A stretch of DNA of 64,000 nucleotides from Pagrus major (lineage: Eukaryota > Chordata > Actinopteri > Spariformes > Sparidae). The notes beneath the pieces are model-generated. The model was given only the letters and a program-made list of their open reading frames with translations, was not told where the DNA came from and searched no databases. Where the stretch lies: NCBI RefSeq assembly GCF_040436345.1, contig NC_133221.1, forward strand, positions 25,063,665 to 25,127,664, written 5' to 3'. The position numbers and the translations under genes are program-made. This document shows, piece after piece, positions 1 through 12,350 of this stretch (positions within the stretch are counted from its first letter, which is position 1; each line of letters begins with the position of its first letter).

Positions 1-1429
1 TTTGTAGAAAGATTCAGTATGTTTTTAGAAACAAGGTGGTGTATCAAAAGTTTTTTTTATTCTTATCTGTCCTCCATTATGAGAGAACTAATCAGTGTGA
101 TTGACATTTCACAGCTCAGATGAATGTGTACACATGTCATTGCTACGACCTTCACTATGTCAGTGAGTGGCTTCAAAGCCTCTCATTTGAATCCTGTAAA
201 TGTCCTACACTTTGTAGGAAATCAAGGTGTCGTATCTGAGTTCAAGCATCCTGCTCAAGGTCAAGGCAATCATTGTTCAGATAATGGATCACACACGTGC
301 GCACACATCAACACAGACCAACAGACTCACAATTATTCCTTAGTTAATGTTTATTTTCCACATTTCCCTGAGGCATTTAATTGGCACTTGTGTTATTATA
401 GAGATTTGAAATCTGCATGCTGTGAGCGTCGGTCCCACTCTCTCACACACACATATACACCATGGAAATGTACACACATACAGACTGCTATTCTCAGTAT
501 AACTTGTTGCCATGGGAACAGCACACCGAGGTGAATAGAGAGCCACACGGGAGGTTATTTTACTCTCATAAACAATCATTGTTGCCTGAGAAGTTTCTCC
601 TCAAGCAAATAATTTGAAAATCAGATTATGTAACACAGTTTTCCAAAACTGATTTTGCATATATTTACAAATAAATACAAACCGAGAGTCACAAGTTAAA
701 TGCCCTTTTTATTCTAAAGTAAATCCATATAAACAAAACTACATTTTGTGTTACTATTAGCTGAGGTTTCAAAGTGTTCCCAGAACAATATTCATAGAGG
801 TAAACAAACAACAATAGCTTCTATTTTACACATTTGTCTTCTAATTTTACAATAATGACTTTTTAACTGAATATACTGCTACTGTATATTCTGTACTTAG
901 TTTGTACATGTAGTCTTGTAATATGTGTTCTAGCAACAGTAATTGCAGAGGTTGAAAATGATTTTCTAATTTAGTATATAATAGAATTATAGTCTTTATT
1001 ATGTCAGGAAAGATTGATGAAACATTTAGCCAGACTCTAACTTGACATTACAAGTGTAGGAATTTATTCATGTCTCAAAGCTTCACTACTCAGTATATTT
1101 CATATTAACAATGGATCAAATGGTGGTGTGATATGGAAGGGGTCTGTCTCAGGGATGAACCCACAGAATTTTAGTCTAATAGTTTAATTTCATTGTTTAG
1201 GTTTTGGTCCACCAAGTGTCATCAGCCCCATTTTCTGCAGCAGCATTAAGCTGTTTTCAGTGAAAAGACTCTGATAAACCCACTGTAGTCCACCACCAAG
1301 CAGCAGAAACAGTTAGCAACTAGCTAGCAACATTCAACACATGACCAGAAGCAACTGCAAGTTAATACTAATGTTTCCCATGTCTGCTGGATATGGAGGC
1401 GATTAGGTGATAATATGACAGATGTGATG

Positions 1430-1495
1430 TTTGCAGCTTGTTCTGCTGCCCCCAAGTGGCCATGAAATGAATTAATGCAGCTATAAAGGTAAACT
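1430..1495. repeat. Degraded end of a MITE family also present at 7473-8109
   Basis: The stretch reads as a diverged copy of the right end of the 7473-8109 element: both have a CTGCCCCC-AGTGGCC core followed by an ATGCAGCT-TAAAGG terminus. The left end cannot be placed with certainty. It may lie near 1185, upstream of GCTAGC-rich sequence. Confidence 0.5.
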
Positions 1496-2061
1496 TTTCA
1501 TTACTGGTTTTCCTGTAAGTGGCTAAATGACTACACTAGACAAGAATAGAATAGAAGTTAGGTAATTGTTCCAAGAAGTGAAGCACAGTACTGAAAACTG
1601 AAATAGATTAGATGTAAATATAAGAATTCAGTGTCATTTAAAAGAAAACAGTCAAACTCAGTCTGTATTTGTATTTTACTCAGTCCAATGCACACTGTTT
1701 TCATCATTACAGTAACGGTAGAATATGGTATATATTTAAATTAAAGTATTTGCATTAATGTTTCATAAATAGGTTTTTCAGGAAAAGTGCGGGTTTTACA
1801 GAGAAGGATTATAAATTATAATGAAGGTCAGTGAAGCTGGTGAATGAATGAGCAGCCAGTCCTATTGGCTTGTTATTCATGAATACCTGTATAACCACAC
1901 TTGCCGTTAAAGCTGACCTTCTACAGTATGTATGGAAATAAGTAGTCAGCAGCGAGATGACCTTCCAGCTCAGCCACAGTCTGTCACTGTGGGACAGGTC
2001 CCTCTGTCTGCAGTATTATGTAACAGCTGAGACACACACACACACGCAATCCAACCACAAG

Positions 2062-2062
<1 letters not shown>

Positions 2063-2098
<36 letters not shown>
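2063..2098. repeat. (TG)n microsatellite
   Basis: An almost uninterrupted run of TG dinucleotides (about 18 units), preceded at 2032-2045 by a short CA run in opposite phase. It is the source of the apparent reading frames on both strands here. Confidence 0.95.
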
Positions 2099-2102
<4 letters not shown>

Positions 2103-4018
2103 GGCAGACAGGAATGCACAGACGAAAACATACATGTAGAGGTGACTCAGTGTCACGGGTGTGTCATTCTTATTATTGCCATGTTCGAGGCCTTCCAAGT
2201 TTCCAAGGTTTAATCTGATTTATATATCGATGATTCATGTGTTTATCCCTCTTTTTTAATTAAACCAGTCTTCATCTTTTGTGCTGAACTGAATCTGAGG
2301 ACAGACATGATTCATCCTGTTCAGCCTCACAAGACAACAGTGTTTACATTCCATTAACCATTGATTAACCATTTGACCTATTTGAATGCCTTCAGGTGGC
2401 GATAACACTGGAAATAAGACCATTCATTTCTTCAAAGTCGTGAAAGTGCTATCAGCCGTTGAGCTTGCACCACCACATCCCTCTCATCACCAAGAGCTTC
2501 TTCAAACACTGTAAGAATCATTTGTAATTTTAAATAAAAATAATTTTTATTTCACAGACTTTTCCTGTAAAAAATGTTAAAGCAAAAAAATATCAAGACA
2601 TTTAAAAATAGACTGCGACATTTACATGTCTAACATAAAATACAAATACAAATCTGTAACTGAATAATCATATATTTCTATTTTACACGTACGTACATAC
2701 AATACGTATTTATATCTATCAAAATTTTCTTAAATGTGTGTTTAAAAAATTGGGGAAAATTAGCAGTAAAAGAAGCATTGTTTCTGTATTTTTACATAGA
2801 TTTGCTGAATTGAATCATGTTGAAGGATTCAAATAGCTGCAAATTGCTACTTACAGCCACAGAGTGTGCTGCTGGATAACACCGTCACTGTTACTGATAA
2901 GTCTGTGTTAGGCCAACACTAGTTGATAAATGTGTAAATCAGTAATACATTGTTGTCATTTTAAATCTCACTATCACTTATACAGAAATTATTCTGTTTG
3001 TGTACAATTATTCAACGTTTTCAGATCTCCTTAAAGGAAAACTTAAAATTATCACTCATGTAAACTTATAAACTTATGATAACTTATTGTCATAAAAACC
3101 TCTGCACCTATTTATTCATGATTTGATTCCAGACTTGTATAAGTGCACAACAAGTATCATTTCAGCAGCACAAATTATTAATAGTACTAATCAGACTGTG
3201 ACGATGCTGTTCTGTTGTTGTTGATTATTCAGGCTTAGACACAGAAATGTCCCAGTTTCCAGGTGTATTGAATGCAACAAACATCACTGTCGTTGCCTCT
3301 CTGCTGTGTGTTTTTGTCAATTTGTTCATTTCCCCATTATCTCAGTGTGTCTCTCCCATCACCACTCCATCTGACACCCTATTATCTTTGTCTTCTCACC
3401 CATCAGTGCTCATCCCATTCCTCCCCCACAGTAGGCTTCCCAGCATACACCCCTCTCTCACTCTCACCTCTAAATTTCTCTGGAATAGCAGCCTGGTCAG
3501 ACTGGGTTCGTGACTGATAGAGCCTTAATTGAGGGTTTCATTTCAGTAAGTGTTGAGGGATTGAAGCTGGAAAAAGACATAATTTGACCGTGTATGTGAG
3601 ATTCTGGTGGATTTACATGAAATTATTTGATCTCTTGACACAGGTTGGTCATGATTTGTAAATAATGCAACAAAAGAGTGATGTACCCCTTACAGTTATG
3701 TCAAGCTTGGAGAAGTAAAACTATGTAGTATTTCAAGAAAAGCAAGGATTAGAAAGAAAAAGTTGAAAAATGTACAATGGCCGTGATAAAATATAATTCA
3801 TGCATCAGAAATGTTTTCTCTTATTAAGTATTATCTGACCCTTCAAAAGTTCCTTCTAACCCATTTGGGGTCCAGACCCTAAGGTTGAGAACCCCTTATT
3901 CGGGAAAATGACTTTTTATTTATTTGCATAATAAAAGAAAAAGGACAATCCTACGAAATGTGTTCAACTTTTTGAGAACTGAGATACCAGCTGAGATCAC
4001 TTAAGCCTTTCTTAATTA

Positions 4019-4335
4019 TTAAAGGAGACATTATGCTCATTTCCACATCCATAGTTTTAATTTGGGTGACTACTAGAATGGGTTTACAGGTTTTAATGCT
4101 CAGAAAACACATCAGTTTTCTCATACTGTCCAGTTCTGCAGCTCTGTATTCCCCCTCTGTCTGAAACTTTCTGTTTTAGCTCCTGTCACTTTACTGTTTT
4201 CTGTGGGAGAGGGAAGCTTTTGTTGGTGCAGACTTTCAAGACCTTTTTAACTTTCAAAATGTTTTACATGCACAAGAACCTATAAAAAATAATGAAGGAA
4301 AAGAAGAAAAAGAAAGAGCATAATAGCTCCTTTAA
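4019..4335. mobile_element. TTAA-bounded MITE (piggyBac/Kolobok-like)
   Basis: A 317-base element with TTAA at both ends. The left end reads TTAAAGGAGACATTATGCTC. The right end, reverse-complemented, matches it at all but two bases, giving inverted terminal repeats of about 20 bases. No coding capacity is visible. TTAA duplication is typical of piggyBac and Kolobok transposons; the superfamily is inferred from that alone. Confidence 0.8.
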
Positions 4336-5159
4336 GAAAATAAAGGATCAAATGACCATAAGTGATATTTCATAACACATTTTGCAGATGACCACCAGCT
4401 GTGGTCTCTATGACAACTACGTCAGAGGTACAAAACACTGTCCGGTCAATGTGTATAAAGGCCAGGACTTGTCCACAGTGTTACTAGGGAGGGGAGGAGG
4501 CTGTGTGTGCTTCCTGGCAAGGTGGTGGTGAGTTGCTGGGCTGGATTTAGACCTTCAGCAGGGGGCTCTGAGCCCTCTACTGATAAGACTGGGAGCACAT
4601 ATCACTGTGTGGTGTCATTTGTAATGCTGAGTAACCTTTTAAACACGGCCTCAAAACAAAAGACCTTTAAGTGTATTTAATTTTGCCTTGATAGCTGTGA
4701 TGGCACATATTTGATGTCCGGGACTCAGGTGTCAGTCAGCAAATCAGCGATGTGCTGAATGTGTCATATTCAGGTCATTATAGGCAAATGACTGAAAAGA
4801 CGAGGCAGAAGTCAAATACGTAATGTCAATGAGCCCATAAATGGATTTTAATGGATTAGCTGTCAGCAGCAGTGAGTGGAGAGGAGAGCTGTGAGTGTTT
4901 TCTAATCATGATGGGCTGTGCTCTGCATGCAGATATTAATAGCCACAAAGCAATGTCACTACTAAGTCCCCCGCTCCCGCTGACGGCTTTGTTTTCAAGC
5001 ACATTCTTTCCATCTTTGTTTTTGCTCTCAACTTATCCTCTGATAAGAAGTAAGGCCCCTCTTTTTGCTTTCCTCTGCTCACCCTGCTCAGAGGGAGAAA
5101 ACAGCATTTGCCAGCGTATCATTAGGTATTAATGGTGTATGTTCCATAGTTTAACATAT

Positions 5160-5524
5160 TTAAAGGGGCACTGTGTTGTTTTAGAGATGAAATTCAAACT
5201 CAGAATTTTAATATTTACAATATTAATGAGGTAATGATACAAACAATTTTTTCCACAACTGAATAAACGAACTGTTCTCAGAGGAAAATAAGGTCCCCAG
5301 AACACTGTTTGAAGCTAGAAAGGTGGCAGGGTCCGCCAAATATAAACAAAGTACAGTATGTATATAAATATACACAGTATGAAACTGTGTTGTCCTTTCA
5401 GGTCAGTTTGTTTATTCCGTTTAATCAGTGATTAAAAACAAAGAGAGTTTGTTTATTTAGTTTGTTTAGATTTTTATCTTCTGATTAAAATGTCTTCCCC
5501 AAAACTACATAGTGCACCTTTTAA
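5160..5524. mobile_element. TTAA-bounded MITE, family A, full length
   Basis: A 365-base element flanked by TTAA, with inverted ends (TTAAAGGGGCACT on the left, AGTGCACCTTTTAA on the right). Its interior, including the motif GGTGGCAGGGTCCGCCAAAT, recurs in the same orientation at 28948-29225, so the two are copies of one interspersed family. It has no coding capacity. Confidence 0.85.
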
Positions 5525-5978
5525 TAAACAAATGACTCAAAGTGGGAGGCAGAATCTCTCTGAGGAGACGGAAACATTGGACCGTGTGTCATTTAATGGC
5601 AGAACCTTGTGAGGATCCAATTTCAGGACAAAGGCAAGGCGCTGAATATCAACAAAGCTGAAGAAACAGCCCGATGGAGCAGTGGAGAGCAGGGAGAATT
5701 AAAGAGGAGGAGGACAGGGAAGCTATTTCAGGGATAGTGCGTCTGAACTGACAACTGTTGCCCCCCTCACCCACTGTTATTTCTCTACCTCTCTCTATCA
5801 AATCCCACTCTCTCTCCTGCTCTTAACCTCTGGGCCCTCAATGCCCAGAACTTTTCCAACCACAGGCCCTTCTCTCCATCGCTCTGTGCGTCTCGTGATA
5901 AATATAGAACACTATTAGCCTTTCCCAGTGAGCTGTGACACACGTGCACACCGCCCAACCACGCATGGGACCGTATGG

Positions 5979-5986
5979 TATATAAG
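5979..5986 (+). promoter_or_regulatory. hspb7: Probable TATA box of hspb7
   Basis: TATATAAG lies about 215 bases upstream of the hspb7 start codon, which places transcription start near 6010 and gives a 5' UTR of about 190 bases without an upstream in-frame ATG. An E-box (CACGTG) sits about 35 bases upstream at 5941-5946. An AT-rich site near 5897-5908 resembles a MEF2 site with one mismatch. A focused TATA promoter fits a tissue-restricted gene; the assignment is inference. Confidence 0.6.
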
Positions 5987-6199
5987 GGCCGAGGGTGAGG
6001 GGCTGCAGGAGAGTGAGAAAATAAATGATCTTAGTTAACTCAAACAAAAGAAACTAATAGGAAAAAAAGGAAAGACAGGAAGACAGAAGTGTATTATTTC
6101 TTGTATTTAAGGCTCTTGAAGAGGAATCAGCTCTCTCCGCCTCCCTCTTCCCTCCCTTTTACTCTCCTCCTCTGCCTCACCCAGCACTCTCAGCCATCC

Positions 6200-9100
6200 A
6201 TGAGTGTGACCAACTCCTCTGCCTATCGATCGGAGCGTAGTTTCCACCAGACTTCATCCTCATCCTCGTCCTCTGGTAACCCATACATGGAGAAGAGCCG
6301 GGGACTGTTCACCGACGACTTTGGCTCCTTCATGAGGCCCGGGAGCGACGCCTTGGGGTTTTCCAGTAAGTTGGAAGCAAATTTGGGTCTCTGTAACTCG
6401 TTTGGTATACAAAAGTAGTTTAAAGATGACAGCAGGAGCAGGTTGAAGTGACAGCTTTGACTGTAAAGCAGATTTGTGTGTGTGCTTGGAAGGGATTTGT
6501 TTGAAGTGTGGTGTTTTTCTCCATAAAGTGGCGATAAAACACGTCCAAGGTGACAGTTCAGAGGAGGAAGATAACAAGCAGGACTGAGTTTAAAAGGCAA
6601 AGGAACTTTGGTGTGGAGGATGTGTTCAGACAAATGTGTTTGTGAGCAGGATTGTGGCCATGGTGCTGTCCGATGGAATAACTGAAGTGTAAAAAGAAAA
6701 GAAAAGAAAACAGATGTGCAGAAAGAGGAGTCAGTCTAAGTTAGAGTTGTATTTCTGTAAAAATCGAGGCACTGTTTGGGCCTTTTCTTCCAGACTTTTC
6801 AGGCATTAAAATCTGGAGACAATTCACTTTACAGTGCCTGGTTCATCTTCTAACTCCGTACTGTGTGGAGCTGGTGTGAACTGTACTGTATCACTTCACT
6901 GCTGGCACACACAGACGTGTGAATGTGTGACTTCTGAACTTTAAATGGACTCAGTGTCCATGTCGTCCGTCCCTTAGGGGCAGAGCAGAATTGTTTGGGA
7001 ACCATGGTTGGTGTACCATAGGTGCAGCAAAGGAGCCTGAGGGTGGGTGCAGCTAATGGGAAAGCAAGGCCCACACACTCACACACACACATACACACAC
7101 ATGCACGCAAGCCGGGGAATGCTGGACAGACTGCCAGCAGTGTGACTTCACACACTGAGTATCTGGAATGACGCCTGCATAAGGAATGACCAGATGGTTA
7201 CCCGGTGACCGGTGTACACACCAAATACATACACGCACACACAGTTGGAATGATGTCACACAATCAAACGAATAAGTGAAGTCAGAGCTAATACCACACA
7301 CACACACACACACACACACATTTCCAGTCTGAGGTCATGATGTGTTACTTCACTGAGCTCAGGATATCACTGTCGTCACTGACAATGCATCAGACTGCAG
7401 GATTATCATGTTTCTCTACTGTATCCTGTTACTGTCTGCTGCTGCCATGAACCTGTTTTCTCTTAAAGATCATTAAAGCTGCACTAATCAATATGCTACT
7501 ATGTGTAATGTGAAAGGTCTCGTTTATAGTGACAAACCCACACATAATTATCATGCAACTTTGCATGTCCCCTCAGCTATACAGCTCTCTTTAGCCTCTT
7601 TCAGCTCATTGTTTTGGTTGTACTGTGTTTTGGTCTGCTTTTGTCATTTTATACGCAGCAACAGGCAACTTTTTTCAGTGAAATCTGATAAATCTGTAAG
7701 CTACCTGCACAGGACCAAATAGCAAAGTTAACAATTAATTGGGGAAGGATGTCAATCATCTAGTAAGCCAGTGACCCCAATATTTTCCTCAGATCTTAAT
7801 AGAGACCGAAAAACAGAGCTGAAAGCAGAATTAATATTGGACTCATATTCTTCAGGTGGACAGAAACAAATTCTATGAAATGCCAGTGATGCTCTGTGTA
7901 AATAGCCTTTTATTTTTTGTACAACAAATTTGCAGTCATAGCTTTATAAGGTTAATATTCCGTATGTTGGATGCTGTTATTCTGTGCTGTATTGTAGGCA
8001 ACAGGACTTGGTTCAGTTCCTTGAAGACGTTTCACCTTTCATCCAAGATGCTGTAATTGTTCTTCTGCCCCCTAGTGGCCAAAAGAACATTCAATGAATG
8101 CAGCTTTAAAGGTCCTTTATTATAGAAATTCTTTTTTTGATTATAAGCAGGTCTGGGTCCTATATAAATAAAAAACTAAATGCAAAGAGAAATGCACACA
8201 CACGTTTTCAGAAACTGTGCCTTTAAGGTTGTGATATACAATCACTGCCCTCAGCAATGCCCTGTGCAATGCAGTGATTACAGAGCTGGTGTGGAAACGT
8301 ATTGGGTGGTGTCTGCTCAGGCCTGTGAGAACTGACCAATCAGAGCAGACAGGGGTATTCGGGAGGGGGTCTCAAAGAGACAAGCACTAAAACGGAGCAT
8401 TCAGACAGAGGGTGAATAGAGGTGCTGCTGTAATGGACAGTATGAGAAAAATATGAGGTTTTGTTTACATTGAAGCAGATAACCATTTTCTAGTCAACAC
8501 CCAAACTGAAAGTATGAACCTGAAAATGAGCATAATGTGGAACCTTTAAGTACACAATACACAAAAATAATGGAGGCAAGTTTTCTTTAACAACAGTTAC
8601 CAACAAGAAGATCTTGGTAACAATATACAGCCAAATGGCTGTGATGCCAGATAGAGTAAAGTTGAAGACACACTTGAAACATGGATATAAGTTTTTGGTG
8701 ACGTGAATAAAAAAAACTGTCGGTAACTAACACAGAATGTTTTTTCATATTTAAGTTTCCTGTGCAATTTAAGTCAGTTGTAAAACATGTCAAAGCTGCT
8801 TTCACATTGTCAAAAGGTCTTTTCACAACAGAGTCATCAAAAGCACTGGTGTTACTGATAACATTAAGGATGGCTCTGTTGTATTCAAGCATCCCAGTGA
8901 GCCATTTTCACAAAAAAGTTCATTGATCTTTCAAAATTCCGTTCGCAGGAAATACACAGACCAGGCAAGCTTAGCCTCTTTAGAAAGCTAAAAATCTCAG
9001 CTGCCTTTGAGGAAACAGAGAAGTGACCATTAGGCAGCTTATATTTATTTCATTTTATGAAAGGACCCAGTAAAACAAAAACTAATGAGTCTGAGTTATT

Positions 9101-9875
9101 GATTCTACCATTCAACAAGACAGCAAAGCACTCAAGTAATGGAACATGAAATTAAAATAAAAAATGTTTTAGCCAACATGAAGTTTTTAAAATCAACGAG
9201 AGGTTTTACATGTCTGTAACCAATCCCAAAAGAAACACCAGCTGCTGGTAGTGTAATTATCACCAGTCTTACAATTATATAAGATGTGAGTTCACCCTCT
9301 TTAGCAAACAGCATAAATGAAAATTCAGTGAAAATTAATTGTCAGAGAAAGAAATACATGTTTCCTCCCGTTGTTTAACATCTTTTCTCATCTTGTCGTG
9401 CATGTAGGTGGATCTGGAAATATCAAGGCTCTTGGGGATTCGTACCAGTTCACAGTTGACGTGCGAGACTTCTCCCCTGAAGACGTCATCGTCACCACAT
9501 CCAACAACCAGATTGAAGTTCACGCAGAAAAGGTGGGAAGCCATTGTTTTTCAGTTGGAATGTAATTATAATGCTACAAAACCTTGAAACAAAGCTGTAA
9601 ACAGCTGTCCAAATGGGAGTAGATTAATAACATATCACAGCATCTTTCTTCCTTCACAATACATTAAGTCATTGCTATCACTCTGCCTTTGACAGTTGGC
9701 CCAGGACGGTTCGGTGATGAACACTTTCACACACAAGTGCCAACTACCTGAGGATGTGGACCCCACCTCGGTGACATCATCACTGGGCGCCGAGGGGACC
9801 CTAACAGTCAAGGCACGGCGACACCCGGCCAAACACGAGCTCGTACAGACCTTCCGCACGGAGATCAAGATCTAG
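6200..9875 (+). CDS. hspb7: Heat shock protein beta-7 (cvHsp), 3 exons
   Basis: Coding exons are 6200-6365, 9408-9532 and 9696-9875, joining in phase to 156 codons plus TAG. The product is the small heat-shock protein HSPB7, a cytosolic chaperone of heart and skeletal muscle that limits aggregation and binds sarcomeric partners such as filamin C (family knowledge). Visible support: an N-terminal serine run (residues 19-25) after the conserved RSERSFH, the segment DDFGSFMRP, and an alpha-crystallin domain from about residue 60 containing [10 protein letters not shown] and [11 protein letters not shown]. The end is QTFRTEIKI, and there is no C-terminal IxI tail beyond that, as expected for HSPB7. 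The start is the only ATG that opens the conserved N-terminus. Length is close to the 170 residues of the human protein. Intron 1 is 3.0 kb and carries two abutting MITEs. zbtb17 follows downstream in the same orientation. Identification is secure. Confidence 0.96.
7294..7320. repeat. (CA)n microsatellite in hspb7 intron 1
   Basis: A pure CA run of about 13 units. A looser CA-rich tract lies at 7070-7105. Confidence 0.9.
7473..8109. mobile_element. TTAA-bounded MITE in hspb7 intron 1
   Basis: The left end is TTAAAGCTGCACTAATCAAT. The right end is a diverged inverted copy (ATTCAATGAATGCAGCTTTAA). The element is about 637 bases and non-coding. Its right TTAA is also the left TTAA of the next MITE. 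The right-end sequence recurs in degraded form near 1430-1495. Confidence 0.7.
8106..8549. mobile_element. TTAA-bounded MITE abutting the previous one
   Basis: A 444-base element running from TTAAAGGTCCTTTATTAT to GAGCATAATGTGGAACCTTTAA. The ends are related to those of the element at 4019-4335 (both carry GAGCATAAT just inside the right terminus). It contains a central segment with ACTGACCAATCAGAGCAGAC. There is no coding capacity. Confidence 0.75.
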
Positions 9876-10294
9876 AGAGGGACGCACTTTCTCATCACAA
9901 ACCTCTCACCTTTATTTTTGTGTTTTTATGCTACTTCCTCTATTTCCTGTCTTCACTGAAACCATTCTACTTTCAACACTCAGAGTCGGCAGTGTGCTCT
10001 ATAAAACATGCCACCTTCTCGCTCCATGACTGCAACACATGCCTGTTGTTGCTCATTTATATTCTGAGTTAGTTCATCATACTCTGCAGCAATAGGTCAT
10101 ACCTGCACGTAACATATTGAGACACAGGCACTCGGACATGTACAGCATTTGTATGAAGACACAAACACACATAGAGAAATTATCTGATCAGTTCACTACA
10201 TACCTCCTGTCCTCTAACACAGGTCTAAAAATGAACCTCTGAAATTGATGGTGGCCACGTTGATAATAATTTATTGTATATTAGGATTTGTGTG

Positions 10295-10322
10295 AATAAA
10301 ATGATCCTGCTTTGACAATAAA
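10295..10322 (+). terminator. hspb7: Poly(A) signals of hspb7
   Basis: Two AATAAA hexamers, at 10295-10300 and 10317-10322, lie about 420-450 bases after the stop codon. They define a likely 3' end near 10340. Confidence 0.7.
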
Positions 10323-10396
10323 CATCTGGCAATGTGTGAGCCTTTTGATTGAGGTATGGCATGACAAACTGATTGTAATTTTTTGTTTTTTTTACT

Positions 10397-10589
10397 TTAA
10401 AGGTGCCATTTGTAAGAAAAGTTGATCTTTGAGTCTCATTCCCAACTCTTCAAATAAAGAAGCTCTGGGTTTCCCACCTTGTCAAAAACTGACACTTTGG
10501 GATTGTAGGACGGGTCGGATGACATCTCACAGCGTCAGAGTTGGGAATGAGACTCGAAAATCATCTTTTCTTACAAATAGCATCTTTAA
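10397..10589. mobile_element. 193-base fold-back MITE with TTAA ends
   Basis: Long inverted arms: TGAGTCTCATTCCCAACTCT on the left pairs with AGAGTTGGGAATGAGACTC on the right. The outer parts also pair (GTAAGAAAAG with CTTTTCTTAC). TTAA flanks both ends. An open frame at 10429-10623 is an accident of this element. Confidence 0.85.
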
Positions 10590-10699
10590 CATAACAGTTT
10601 TTATTCAAGTTTTCAAGGCATAACATTGTTATGATGTGATGAGTTTTGTTTGTAGCTAGCACCTACATTATACCTGACAGATTGTTACAGACTGGGATT

Positions 10700-10793
10700 T
10701 GTATTAATCAACAGTAGTGCTGCACTTAGAAACTGTAGGGAGACGCCAAATCGCACAAAATGCCAATTTCTACATAATGTTGCTTTAAAGGTG
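10700..10793. repeat. Solo end of a MITE
   Basis: On the minus strand this reads TTAAAGCAACATTATGTAG followed by a segment ending in GGCGTCTCCCTACAG. It has the form of a MITE terminus, but no matching inverted end was found nearby, so it appears truncated. Confidence 0.4.
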
Positions 10794-11084
10794 TGGGCCT
10801 GGAGTTTGGGTACAGATATGGATTTATAACCATTTTCATAAGTTATGATCACTGCCTTTATCGAACATGCTGATGGGTCTGTGTAACACTTATCAGTTCA
10901 TTTTTCCATACAGAAAATGACAAATAGAAAATTAAAACAATTGGATTACATTTAAAAAAATGTTGTTCGTTGTTCGTCAGATCGATGTATAATTAAGCTT
11001 TTGGAATAATTGTTCAAATTTTCTATTCGTTTAATGTTGGGTTAGAAAATGTTGAATTGAAAAATAGAAAATGGGAGAGTTTTT

Positions 11085-11390
11085 TGATGACAAGCTGCAA
11101 TGATTCATCTAATAAATTTATTGCGAACTATTTTGATAATTAATTAATTTGAGTATTTTCTTTTAAGAAAAGGGTAAAAAAAATCCTTGTTTCTAGCTTA
11201 TATTATGTGATTATTTTTTGTTTTTTTTCTGACGTTTGAGGATCATGTAGGCTTTGGGAAACACTGAGTGGCATTTTCACTATTTTCTGACATTTTATAA
11301 ACCAAATTACCAATCGAATAATTGATAAATAACCAACAGATTAATCAACAATGACAACAGGCTAACCATTAGTTGCAGCCTGGAATCAGT
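11085..11390 (-). mobile_element. Degraded non-autonomous DNA transposon, minus orientation
   Basis: On the minus strand it begins CAGGCTGCAACTAATGG and contains AATGTCAGAAAATAGTG and a TGTTTCCCAAAGCC segment. The same layout occurs on the plus strand at 16645-16915, so the two are diverged copies in opposite orientation. The family has GGGCTGCAACTAA-like ends and is very common in fish. Confidence 0.7.
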
Positions 11391-12049
11391 AATCCATTTT
11401 GAAGGTCGACTGATACAACACCATTATTCCTTCACCATATAGACACAAAGGCCTAAAGGTAAAAATAGGGCAAATATATGCACAAAGACAGGTGACCAGT
11501 GAGCACCGCAAGACTAGTCTCATAATCAATACTGAACAGAGCAGCATTCACTTTCTGTATACAGGATGGAAGGTGCTTCTTTTCAGCTTTTGTCTTAGGA
11601 AGCATTTATGAAGCATCTGTCCTGCTTTCACGAGAAAAGAATCTCAAAGGCTCTATTCAAGCAAAAATAATCTAGGAGCCTTTGTTATGTGGCTCTAATT
11701 TTCTCCACTGTGTTTGAGCCAGGCTGTGGCCTTTGCAGTTTTATTGTTTTTCACTAAAGGGAGGCCACATTATTAAAATTCACACTACAACAACATGATT
11801 TATAATGGTGCAGTGAAAAGAGCATTGAAATTGTTTTCAAATTATTTTTTTTTATTATTCCCTTGAAGGATTTGAAGGTGATTCTGTATCTTTATTCTTA
11901 ACACATGGATCTCATCCATATTAGTTTGATACTACAGTGATGTCTAATGGCCTACACATTAATATAATAACATTTGAGACAGCCTAAAAAGTGACTTTGA
12001 GTAAGTTTACCAAACTATCAACATGTGTTAATTAGTTCAATATCATCTC

Positions 12050-12350
12050 ATGTACTGCCGTATGGCGTGTCAGGCATCACACACTCATGATGTCGACCCT
12101 ATTGCGCCACCATGCGGTCATCATCAGCACAGCACGTGCTCACACTGCGCCTGCTCCTGTGATACATCCGGCCGGTCCCTATCAATCGATCAGAGAGAGG
12201 AAGATGGTGGTGGATGGAATGAGCGGGGCAAGATCGATCACCGAAAAACTCGATTGGGTTTGTTTTTCCTAACTGAGTCAAACACTCCGTAACACCGCCC
12301 GGTGCAGCTACCACAACCCGGAGTGAGGAAGCGGTAACGAAGAGGTAATT
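12050..12350 (+). promoter_or_regulatory. zbtb17: Probable CpG-rich promoter and non-coding first exon of zbtb17
   Basis: CpG density rises here and falls again by about 12.45 kb. A plausible 5' UTR exon ends at the donor AGAG|GTAATT (exon end 12344), and a matching acceptor lies just before the start-codon exon (CTCCACAG, exon from 14130). This would give a 1.8-kb first intron, common for BTB zinc-finger genes. The exact transcription start cannot be read. Confidence 0.4.

Larger units (their letters stand above)
1..5940. other. Gene-free flank upstream of hspb7
   Basis: I see no convincing exon in this stretch; the open frames here are short, lack family resemblance and often run through simple repeats. 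It contains a degraded MITE end near 1440-1495, a (TG)n tract at 2063-2098, a hAT-like degraded end near 3855-3905 and two TTAA-bounded MITEs (4019-4335 and 5160-5524), listed separately. The last few hundred bases lead into the hspb7 promoter. Regulatory elements for heart and muscle expression could lie here, but none can be proved from sequence alone. Confidence 0.6.
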
